From NCBI GenBank assembly GCA_029259795.1, contig JAJDEM010000259.1, positions 1 through 34,103 on the forward strand: a DNA stretch of 34,103 nt, written 5' to 3'. Every line of letters starts with the position of its first letter. The first letter of the stretch is position 1. This DNA comes from Planctomycetota bacterium (GTDB lineage: Bacteria; Planctomycetota; PLA2; JAEUHO01). The notes beneath the pieces were generated by a model that had not been told where the DNA came from, did no database searches, and saw only the letters and a list, made by a program, of their open reading frames with translations. Position numbers and translations under genes: made by a program. This document shows positions 15,346 through 22,093 of the stretch, piece after piece.

Positions 15346-16770
15346 ATGAGCCAATCCGACTTCCAACTTCCGACCGCTGATGCGGTCCGTGCGGCCCTGA
15401 AGGCCCGGCGCAGCGCGCTGGCCGCGGCGTGGGACGCCGCGCCGGATTCGGGCGGCGGACTGCTGCTGGTCCCCTCGGGACTGGCGCTGCCCATCGAAGG
15501 CTCGGACCAGCCCTACGCGTTCCGCGCGCACGACGACCACTACTACCTGAGTGGCGCGCGCGCGCCGGCCCAGGTGTTGGTCTACGACCCGGCGGCCGCC
15601 CCGGGATGGATTCTGTTCTCCGCCGTGGCCGATCAGGACGACCGCGTGTGGCATGGAGGAACCGAAGCGCTCGAGGAGCGCGCGGCGCGACTCGGCTTCG
15701 ATGCGGTTTCAGCGCTCGAGGACCTCGGGCCCTGGCTGGCGGGGCAAGCGGGGCGTCCGGCCGCCTTGCTCGGCAGCCGCGACATTCTCGAGCGGCCGAT
15801 CGGCTACCGCCTGCATCCGGGTGACCTTGACATTCTCGCGTTCGACGCGGACTGGACGGCGCTCCTCCAGGAGCGCGTCACGGCCGGGCGCCGGGTGAAG
15901 GACGAGGTCGAGCTCGCCTACATGCGGGCTGCGGCGTTTGCGACGCGCGCAGGTCACCTCCGTGGCATCGAGCGTGCGCGCGCCGGCATGACAGAGCGCG
16001 CGCTGCAGGTCGAGATCGAGTACGCGTTCCAGCGCGCGGGCGCCGAGCGTCCCGCCTACGCGTCGATCGCCGTGGCTGGCGCGCGCTGCGCCGTGCTCCA
16101 TGCAACCCCCGGCGAGCAGCTTCTCACAGAGGGGGATCTGGTCCTGGTCGACGCGGGGGCCGAGGTCGCTGGCTATGACTCCGATGTCACGCGGACCTGG
16201 CCCGTCGGCGCCGCGTTCACGGCCGAGCAGCGCGCGCTCTACGACCTGGTGCTCTCCGTGCAGCAGACCGCGATCGATGCGGTGGGTCCCGGCGTCGAGT
16301 ACCGCGACATCCACATGCAGGCCGCCCTCGGCATCGCAGAGGGGCTGGTGGACTTCGGCCTTCTCAAGGGGCGCGCGGAGAGCCTGGTCGAGCGGGACGC
16401 GCATGCGCTCTTCTTCCCGCATGGCGTGGGGCATCTCATCGGCCTGGCAACGCATGACGTCGGGGGCTGGGCCGAGGGGCGCACGCGCAGTGACCGTCCC
16501 GGCCTCAAGTACCTGCGGATCGACCTCCCGCTTGCGGCGGGTCACGTTGTCACGATCGAGCCGGGGATCTACATGATCCCGGCCCTGCTCGAGGATCCGG
16601 AGCTCCGCCACAAGCATCATGACGACGTGAACTGGGCGCGGGCGGATGCCATGCTCGCGTTCGGCGGCATTCGCATCGAGGACGACGTCCTCGTCACGGC
16701 TGCCGGGCGCGAGGTCTTGACTGGGGCGATCCCGAAGACACCGGCCGAGCTCGAGGCGCTCCGCCGCTAG
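15346..16770 (+). CDS. Xaa-Pro aminopeptidase (peptidase M24B)
   Basis: This is a 474-residue metallopeptidase that removes N-terminal residues next to proline; it is predicted cytoplasmic, as no signal is seen. The N-terminal AMP_N domain (about 1-170) includes AFRAHDDHYYLSGARAPAQVL. The C-terminal pita-bread domain has all five metal ligands: Asp269 and Asp280 in VDAGAEVAGYDSDVTRTW, His363 in FPHGVGHLIG, Glu405 in TIEPGIYM and Glu445 in IRIEDDV. The binuclear site, usually Mn, should therefore be active. Residue His359 (PHGVGH) is the expected second-shell histidine. The ribosome site is weak. Its stop codon shares the tetranucleotide CTAG (16767-16770) with the stop of the convergent SnoaL-like gene. 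Confidence 0.94.
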   Translation: MSQSDFQLPTADAVRAALKARRSALAAAWDAAPDSGGGLLLVPSGLALPIEGSDQPYAFRAHDDHYYLSGARAPAQVLVYDPAAAPGWILFSAVADQDDRVWHGGTEALEERAARLGFDAVSALEDLGPWLAGQAGRPAALLGSRDILERPIGYRLHPGDLDILAFDADWTALLQERVTAGRRVKDEVELAYMRAAAFATRAGHLRGIERARAGMTERALQVEIEYAFQRAGAERPAYASIAVAGARCAVLHATPGEQLLTEGDLVLVDAGAEVAGYDSDVTRTWPVGAAFTAEQRALYDLVLSVQQTAIDAVGPGVEYRDIHMQAALGIAEGLVDFGLLKGRAESLVERDAHALFFPHGVGHLIGLATHDVGGWAEGRTRSDRPGLKYLRIDLPLAAGHVVTIEPGIYMIPALLEDPELRHKHHDDVNWARADAMLAFGGIRIEDDVLVTAAGREVLTGAIPKTPAELEALRR

Positions 16771-17204
16771 CGAGCGGCGTCCGAACCCAGCGCGGTTTCG
16801 TGCACGTGCAGCCAGCGCACCCGATTGCGCGCGGCGGGGGTGCGCTCGAGCAGCGCCGTGCTGAGGCGCCCGGTCTCGACGCCCCTCAGCACCTGCCACT
16901 CCTCGTAGGTGACCAGCACGGTCTCGTCGTCGAAGCGGCGGCAGTGAAAGTCGCGGATCTCGATGGCGAAGTTCGGACCCGGGCCATGCTGGCCATGCAG
17001 CGGCCGCAGTCCCGCGAGCAAGGCCTCCCGCGAAAGCAACGCGCCACCCGGGGTGATGAGGTGAAACCCGGGCGCGATGACCGCTTCGATGGAGGCCCAC
17101 ACCGCGTCCGTCGCCTCGAGCGTTCCGCAAAACCACCCCGTGAAGAACGCGTGCAGGTCTCTGACCTCGGTTCGGCAATCGGAGGCGATCTGTTGTGCGA
17201 GCAT
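16767..17204 (-). CDS. SnoaL/DUF4440-like small protein
   Basis: This is a 145-residue protein. The ORF track starts at 17354, but that part is antisense to the acetyltransferase gene; the ATG at 17204 gives MLAQQIASDCRTEVRDLHAF. The layout fits the NTF2-like cone fold (SnoaL, DUF4440). A long N-terminal helix is followed by HLITPGGALLSREALLAGL, then three to four beta strands including NFAIEIRDFHCRRFDDETVLVTYEEW. Members are enzymes or ligand-binding proteins of many kinds, so no substrate can be named. No Shine-Dalgarno site is visible. It is divergent from the acetyltransferase gene, with a 37-base gap that contains a repeated CGTGAACG. Confidence 0.75.
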   Translation of the reverse strand: MLAQQIASDCRTEVRDLHAFFTGWFCGTLEATDAVWASIEAVIAPGFHLITPGGALLSREALLAGLRPLHGQHGPGPNFAIEIRDFHCRRFDDETVLVTYEEWQVLRGVETGRLSTALLERTPAARNRVRWLHVHETALGSDAAR

Positions 17205-17206
17205 GC

Positions 17207-17225
17207 CGTGAACGTATCGTGAACG
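17207..17225. promoter_or_regulatory. Direct repeat CGTGAACG x2 in the divergent gap, candidate operator
   Basis: CGTGAACG occurs at 17207-17214 and again at 17218-17225, one helical turn (11 bases) apart. The block extended by three bases on each side is also an imperfect dyad (GCCGT...ACGGC outside, ACG...CGT inside). It occupies the short gap between the divergent SnoaL-like and acetyltransferase starts, so it could bind a protein that controls both. This is inference; the pattern is short enough to be chance. Confidence 0.3.
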
Positions 17226-17241
17226 GCGGAAGGAGTGCGCG

Positions 17242-18117
17242 ATGGAAACCGTACGGATCGCCGTGCCCGGAGACGAGGAGCGCCTGCTTGCATTCCTCGA
17301 GGCCCATCCCGACACGACGCTCTTCATGCAGAGCAACCTTGCTGGCGGGGGCATCGAGGATCGCGGTGAGCGCCTTCAGGCGTCCTTCGCCTGCGCCTTC
17401 GACGGCGAGACGATCGTGGGCGTCGCGGCGCACTGCTGGAACGGCATGCTCCTGGTCGAGGCACCCGTTGCCCGCGAGGCGGTGGTGCGGGCTGCGTGCG
17501 AGGCCTCGGGCCGCGCCGTGACGGGCTTCGCGGGATCCGCGCCCGAGGTCGAGGCCGCCCGCGCGATCCTCGGCCTGCAGGACGCCCCAACGACCCTCGG
17601 ATCGCGCGAGGTGCTCTATCGCCTGGCGCTCGACGCGCTGCGCGTGCCCGCCGCGCTGGCGAGCGGGGCCGTGCGTGCGCGCCGCGCCGAAGAGAGTGAC
17701 CTGGCCGCCCTGCGCCCCTTGGGCGCGGACTACCAGATCGAGGCCATCTCGGCGCAGCCCGGCCCGGCGTTGGTGGCCAATGTCGAGGCGTCGCTGCGCT
17801 CGGGGCTCGAGCGGAGGACCGTCTGGCTTGCGGAGGTCGACGGTGTGCCCGTCGCCATGAGCCGCTTCAACGCGACGACGCCCAGCGCCGTCCAGGTGGG
17901 GGGCGTGTACACGCCGCCGGCCCTGCGTTCGCGCGGCTACGCCGCCTGCGTCGTGGCCCAGTCCCTGCTCGACGCGCGCGAGGACGGCGCCTCGCGCTCG
18001 ATCCTCTTCACCGCGGAGGAGAACCTGCCTGCCCAGCGCTGCTACGAGCGCCTCGGCTACGAGACGATCGGTTTCTACGGGATCGTGCTCTTCCGCGAGG
18101 GGCATACCGTCGTCTAG
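17242..18117 (+). CDS. GNAT family N-acetyltransferase (two-domain)
   Basis: This is a 291-residue protein. AAGGAG seven bases upstream supports the ATG at 17242. The C-terminal half (about 140-291) is a full GNAT domain. VGGVYTPPALRSRGYAACVVAQSL is the acetyl-CoA-binding motif A, in which the usual Q/RxxGxG/A reads RSRGYA. ENLPAQRCYERLGYETIGFYG is motif B. The N-terminal half resembles the degenerate first GNAT-like domain found in longer members of the family, beginning VRIAVPGDEERLLAFLEAHP. The acceptor could be an amine on a metabolite, antibiotic or protein; nothing here decides. It is a soluble protein with no evident operon partner downstream. Confidence 0.85.
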   Translation: METVRIAVPGDEERLLAFLEAHPDTTLFMQSNLAGGGIEDRGERLQASFACAFDGETIVGVAAHCWNGMLLVEAPVAREAVVRAACEASGRAVTGFAGSAPEVEAARAILGLQDAPTTLGSREVLYRLALDALRVPAALASGAVRARRAEESDLAALRPLGADYQIEAISAQPGPALVANVEASLRSGLERRTVWLAEVDGVPVAMSRFNATTPSAVQVGGVYTPPALRSRGYAACVVAQSLLDAREDGASRSILFTAEENLPAQRCYERLGYETIGFYGIVLFREGHTVV

Positions 18118-18200
18118 CCCGCGCTGCAGGCGGCGCGGCTGAGTCCCGGCAGGCCCGGAATCGCCTCAATCGACCACCGTGCTGCCGTCAAAAAGCTCAG

Positions 18201-18220
18201 TTTGGGAAAATATTCCCAAA
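18201..18220. promoter_or_regulatory. Perfect 20-bp inverted repeat, candidate operator for the DUF6502 operon
   Basis: TTTGGGAAAATATTCCCAAA consists of two perfect 8-base arms around a 4-base AATA centre. It stands in a small AT-rich island (about 18188-18222) that contrasts with the surrounding GC-rich DNA. It lies 115 bases upstream of the DUF6502 ATG in the same direction. The first product of that operon has an HTH-like segment, so autoregulation through this site is a reasonable guess. No T-tract follows, so an intrinsic terminator is less likely. A promoter could not be assigned with confidence. Confidence 0.55.
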
Positions 18221-18335
18221 AGTGGTGCTAGGGTGTGGGCCTTCGAGGTGAGACGCGCTCCGCGCGAAGCACTTCTTGGACTACCCCCCAGCCCCGCCCA
18301 GACCCCTCCCCCCGACCGGAACCCGCAAGACCCTG

Positions 18336-19154
18336 ATGCAAGACGCCGCCGCCCTCACCTCTGCGCTCGATCGGCTCCTCGAGCCGCTCGTCGAGGTGTT
18401 GTTGCGCGGCGGCGTCGCGCACAGGGCCTTTGCGGAGATGGCCAAGCGCGCCTACGTGCGCGTGGCGGAACGCGAGGGCGGTGTCGCCGGGCGCAAGCAG
18501 AGCGCCTCACGCATCGCCGTCCGTACGGGGTTGACGCGCAAAGACGTCAGCCGGGTCCGCGCTCTGCCGCCCTTCGAGCCGGAGCAAGCCAGTGGGCGCT
18601 ACAACCGCGCGGCCCGCGTGATCACCGGATGGATCCGTGACGAGCGGTTCCAAGAGGGCGGGGAGCCCGCCCCCTTGGCCTTCGACAGCGGCGACGCAAG
18701 CTTCTCGGTCCTCGTGAAGGACTACAGCGGCGACGTGCCGCCGCGTGCGGTGCTGGACGAACTGGAGCGCGTGCGCGCTGTCGTGCGCGACGACGATGGA
18801 CGCGTCCGTCTGGTCGAGCGCGGCTACCTACCGCGTCGCGGCGAGGCCGACAAGCTCCAGATCCTGGGGACCGATGTCGCCGGCCTGATCGGGACGATAC
18901 GGCACAACCTCGACGCGGACGCTGACGAGACGCTCTTCCAGCGCAAGGTCTTCTACGACAACCTGAGCGCGGATGCCTTGCCCAAGCTCCGTGACCTCAC
19001 GGCCGACCAGGGCCAAGCGTTGCTCGAGCAACTCGATACCTGGATGGCCGCTCACGACCACGAGGTCCATCCCGAGCTCGAGGGGCCCGCCGGGCGCCGT
19101 GCAGGGATCGGCATCTACTACTTCGAGGAACCCGTCACGGAGGACCTCGCATGA
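18336..19154 (+). CDS. DUF6502 family protein with HTH-like segment
   Basis: This protein has 272 residues. The ORF track begins at a TTG (18276) with a proline-rich run; the ATG at 18336 opens directly into the family N-terminus and is preferred, although no strong Shine-Dalgarno site is seen. The conserved family block is LEPLVEVLLRGGVAHRAFAE and then AKRAYVRVAE. It is followed by GRKQSASRIAVRTGLTRKDVSRV (quoted in part: SRIAVRTGLTRKDVSR), which has the shape of a helix-turn-helix. The middle carries VLVKDYSGDVPPRAVLDELE. The C-terminal block (about 222-268; DQGQALLEQLDTWMAAHD, then GIGIYYFEE) is repeated as the next gene. The function of DUF6502 is unknown; DNA binding is inferred from the HTH shape. 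The stop overlaps the next start (ATGA). Confidence 0.85.
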   Translation: MQDAAALTSALDRLLEPLVEVLLRGGVAHRAFAEMAKRAYVRVAEREGGVAGRKQSASRIAVRTGLTRKDVSRVRALPPFEPEQASGRYNRAARVITGWIRDERFQEGGEPAPLAFDSGDASFSVLVKDYSGDVPPRAVLDELERVRAVVRDDDGRVRLVERGYLPRRGEADKLQILGTDVAGLIGTIRHNLDADADETLFQRKVFYDNLSADALPKLRDLTADQGQALLEQLDTWMAAHDHEVHPELEGPAGRRAGIGIYYFEEPVTEDLA

Positions 19155-19357
19155 CGCGCTCCACGTGCCTTGGATTCCTGTCCCTGCCGCAGTTCACGGG
19201 CGCCGAGGGCGAAGAGCTGCTGGCGCTCGTCGAGGCCTGGATGGCCAAGCACGACCGATTTCGCGGTCCTGACGTCCAGAACAAGCGTCCGACGCAGGGG
19301 GCCATAGGCATTTACTACATCCGGGATACGGCTCTGGGGGAGGACGACCAGCGATGA
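19151..19357 (+). CDS. Small protein duplicating the DUF6502 C-terminal domain
   Basis: This is a 68-residue protein, joined to its neighbours by ATGA overlaps on both sides, so it is translated from the same message. Its core, GEELLALVEAWMAKHDR followed by GAIGIYYIRD, aligns without large gaps to the last ~50 residues of the upstream DUF6502 protein (GQALLEQLDTWMAAHDH followed by AGIGIYYFEE). It is thus a stand-alone copy of that domain, probably a partner or regulator that competes for or completes the same interface. No signal peptide or membrane segment is present. I know no name for this family. It is short, but the overlaps, the composition and the homology make it real. Confidence 0.82.
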   Translation: MTRSTCLGFLSLPQFTGAEGEELLALVEAWMAKHDRFRGPDVQNKRPTQGAIGIYYIRDTALGEDDQR

Positions 19358-20784
19358 CACGGTACCGTTCGCGAGTCTGGGCGCTTGTTGGCGCAGTTTG
19401 TCTGGCTCTGTCCTTGGGCGCCTGCGGCGGCGGCAGCGGCCCCGTGGTCGGCGGCGGCATTGGTGGCACCGGCAAGGTCGGCCTCAAGTTCGGTGGCGTG
19501 CGTACCGCCGGCGGCGTCACCGTGGGCGGCACCGTGTTCACGACGGCCGGAGCGATCGTACGCATTGGTGGCGAGGTCGTGCTTCCGGCAGCGCTTCGTG
19601 ACGGTCATGTCGCTCTCGTCGAGGGCGTGATCAACGGAGCGACCGGTGTGGCCGACACCATCACCGTCGAGGAAGTCATCAAGGGCACCCTGACCGGACG
19701 ACCCAGCGCGAACATCCTCACCGTCCAGGGCCAGCAGGTCGAGGTCGACGAGCGCACGGTCTACGGTCCGGGCATCGCGCCCTCTTCGGCGGATGGACTC
19801 TCCCTCGGCAACTTGCTCAAGGTGTGGGGCTTCGTCAAGGGTCCCGGGCTCGTCCGCGCGACGCGTATCCAGCGCGAGGACAGTCTCTCGGAGATCCGCA
19901 TCGTCGGCGTCGCCCGCAATGTGGACGCGAATCTCGACACCTTCAACATCGGCACGCAGGACATCGACCACAGCGCGGCCGACGTCAGCAAGCTGCCCGA
20001 AGCCGACCCCAGGGACGACGATCTCGTCCGCGTGCGTGGCGGTCCGGTTCTCGATGGCGATGGCCGCGTGACGGCCAGCCGTGTGGAGCCGATTGGCGTT
20101 GTGGATCAACCGGACAACGCCGAGACCGAGGTCGAAGGCTTCGTCACAGCGGTCTTCCCCGGCCAGGGCTTTCGGCTCGGCGCAGCCAAGGTCCAGACGA
20201 CGGCAGCGACCGAGTATGTCGGTGGCGAAGAGGCCGACATCCTCCTCGGCGTCGAGCTCGAAGCCGAGGGAGCGCTTGTGGGCGGCGTCCTTGTCGCGCG
20301 CAAGGTCAAGTTCAAGGGCGGCGTGCGCCTCGAAGGCGATATCGCCGCACTCGCCGGCGATCTGCTCAGCATCAAGGGGCTGCCTGGTCTCGTCATTCGA
20401 ATCGATGGACTCACCGAGTTCGATGGCGATGCCGCGAGTCTGGTCGACCTCTTGGTCGGGGATCATGTCGAGATCCGCGCCCGGGTTGCGGGCCCCTCCA
20501 CCGTTGTCGGCCTGCAGGTCAAGGAGACGGCAGCCGACAGCGATTTGATCATTCAGGGCCCGGTTGACGACGTACCACCCCCCTCGAACCCCGTCTTCTC
20601 GATTCTCGGCGTAGCGATCGACGCGTCGACCATCGTGGATGGCAAGTTTGAGTCCCCAAACGGTACGCCGCTCAACCGGGCCAATTTCTTTGCTCTGCTT
20701 CGTGGGGGCGTCCTCGTCAAGGTCGAGGGTCAGCGCGTCGGCGTTGCTGCCGTCTGGGATGAAGCCGAGATCGAAGACGAGTAG
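19354..20784 (+). CDS. DUF5666-type repeat lipoprotein
   Basis: This is a 476-residue exported protein. The leader ends in a lipobox (ALSLGACGGG, Cys24), then a glycine-rich linker. The mature part is built of about five or six repeats of 55-70 residues, each a small beta-barrel-like unit. Each has the pattern of a 'value/limit' strand, V-x-G-x-V or VEGxV, and a turn such as LVRATRI or LVARKVKF. Typical pieces are KGTLTGRPSANILTVQGQ, VEGFVTAVFPGQGFRLGA and LEGDIAALAGDLLSIKG. This is the DUF5666 layout; its function is unknown. The first codon overlaps the stop of the small upstream gene, and the selenoprotein-type gene starts nine bases after its stop. A surface-anchored scaffold or sensing role is inference. 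Confidence 0.85.
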   Translation: MTRYRSRVWALVGAVCLALSLGACGGGSGPVVGGGIGGTGKVGLKFGGVRTAGGVTVGGTVFTTAGAIVRIGGEVVLPAALRDGHVALVEGVINGATGVADTITVEEVIKGTLTGRPSANILTVQGQQVEVDERTVYGPGIAPSSADGLSLGNLLKVWGFVKGPGLVRATRIQREDSLSEIRIVGVARNVDANLDTFNIGTQDIDHSAADVSKLPEADPRDDDLVRVRGGPVLDGDGRVTASRVEPIGVVDQPDNAETEVEGFVTAVFPGQGFRLGAAKVQTTAATEYVGGEEADILLGVELEAEGALVGGVLVARKVKFKGGVRLEGDIAALAGDLLSIKGLPGLVIRIDGLTEFDGDAASLVDLLVGDHVEIRARVAGPSTVVGLQVKETAADSDLIIQGPVDDVPPPSNPVFSILGVAIDASTIVDGKFESPNGTPLNRANFFALLRGGVLVKVEGQRVGVAAVWDEAEIEDE

Positions 20785-20793
20785 GCTGGGTAG

Positions 20794-22089
20794 ATGCCCA
20801 ACCGAAGTAGTGCAACCGCCATCCTCGTACTTCTCGTCCTGGTGGCAGGCCTGGCCGTCTGGCTGGAGCCTGCACCGGTCATCGCTGACGATGAGGGCGC
20901 TGAGATTGCCGGCGTCGAATGGCTGACGGATCTCGACGTCGCGCGCGCCAAGGCGCGCGAGAGCGGGCGACCGATTCTCGCGGTCTTCCGCTGAGAACCA
21001 TGAAAGGACTGCAAGTCCTTCGACGGGCAGGTTGTCCGTGCGTCCCCTGAACTAAGCAAAGCCGCGAAAGAGTATGTCTGCGTGCGCGTCACGAACATGA
21101 AGGGCGTGGATGTGCGCACCTTCCACTTCGACTTCGATCTGACCTTCGCCGCGCTCCTCATGCACCCTGACGGAACGATCCACCACACGTACGCGGGGCG
21201 CGACTGGACGGATCCGCAGTCGCATCTCTCGGTCGGCGCCTTCGTCGACGTCCTGCGCCGGGGTCGCCTCGACCACGACGCTTACGCAAAGAGCCCTCGA
21301 CCCCCCAAGCGGCAGAAGCCCTTGAGCGTCGATCAGATGCCGTGGATGAAGCGCCGACCCAAGCAGCCGGATTGCTACCACTGCCACAACGTGAACGACG
21401 CTCGCTTCGGCGATGCGCGTGACCGCGGCACCTTCAAGCGCCGTGACGCGTGGACATGGCCGGATCCGGTACAGGTCGGGCTGCGGCTGGACAAGACCAT
21501 CCAGACGTCCGTCGTCGAGGTCGTGAAGGGCTCAGCCGCCGCCAAGGCGGGCCTGCAGCCCGGGGATCGCCTGCGCACCCTAGGGGGCGCCTCGGTTCTG
21601 ACGTTCGGTGACGTACAGCGTGTGCTCGATGCGAGCGCAGCGGGCGCCGAGACGATCCCCGTAGTCTTCCTGCGCGATGGCGCTACGAAGAATGCGCGCC
21701 TGCGCCTCGCCAAGGGCTGGAAGCAGCCGACGCCGCTGGTGTTCTCCTGGCGCTCGACAAAGTGGCCCATGGCTCCGAAGCCCGGCTTCGGCGGGAGGCC
21801 CCTCGACGCCGCCCAGAAGCGCAAGCTTGGCATCGACAAGAGCCACTTCGCGTTCCGGATCGGCTACCTCGTGACATGGGGCGAGAACGCGTACACGGGT
21901 CGCAACGCCGCGAAGGCAGGGCTGCGCAAGGGTGATGTGGTGGTGTCGGTCGGAGGCAAGACGGACCTCACGTCGATGAATCACTTCCACGCGTGGTTCC
22001 GACTCACGCAGAAGCCTGGCAGCACGGTCGTGGTGAAGGTCCTCCGAAACGGCAAGCCGAAGACCTTCAAGTTGTCCGTCCTGAAGTAG
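20794..22089 (+). CDS. Probable selenoprotein: thioredoxin-fold, CxxCH and two PDZ domains, two in-frame UGA (Sec67, Sec70)
   Basis: The ORF track shows two pieces (20794-20994 and 21082-22089). They are in the same frame and are separated only by TGA codons at 20992 and 21001; read as selenocysteine, they give one 431-residue protein. An N-terminal signal helix (about 8-28) is followed by a thioredoxin-like domain with RPILAVFR-U-EP-U-KDCKSFDGQV, a U-x-x-U-x-x-C redox site (67, 70, 73). FDFDLTFAALLMHPDGTIHH and YAGRDW are further thioredoxin-like marks. A CYHCH motif (194-198) could bind heme c or act as a redox pair. Two PDZ domains follow (about 225-310 and 350-430). The coding sequence on both sides of the UGAs is intact, and hairpins follow each UGA. 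It would act outside the cytoplasmic membrane. I recall an annotated Trx/PDZ '(seleno)protein' family, not checked here. A pseudogene with two nonsense changes is the alternative. Confidence 0.85.
21004..21020 (+). promoter_or_regulatory. Bacterial SECIS-like hairpin for the first UGA
   Basis: AAGGACT-GCA-AGTCCTT is a perfect seven-base-pair stem with a three-base loop that begins with G. Sixteen bases separate the first UGA (20992-20994) from the loop. The published bacterial SECIS model asks for about 16-37 bases, a loop of 3-14 bases and a G among the first two loop positions, so it fits at the lower limit. The hairpin starts directly after the second UGA and cannot serve that codon in the usual geometry. 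Confidence 0.65.
21023..21039 (+). promoter_or_regulatory. Bacterial SECIS-like hairpin for the second UGA
   Basis: ACGGGC-AGGTT-GTCCGT is a six-pair stem (one G-U pair) with the loop AGGUU. The loop holds GGU, as does the E. coli formate dehydrogenase SECIS loop. Twenty-five bases separate the second UGA (21001-21003) from the loop, well inside the model range. It does not overlap the first hairpin, so both can form in turn as the ribosome advances. Confidence 0.65.
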
Positions 22090-22093
22090 GGCC

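Noticed and set aside
20794-20994. A separate 66-residue gene, and a separate PDZ gene beginning at GTG 21082
   Set aside because: Both pieces are in one frame, the join encodes a thioredoxin-like redox site, and the second piece would lack a signal peptide and ribosome site. Sec readthrough explains both better.
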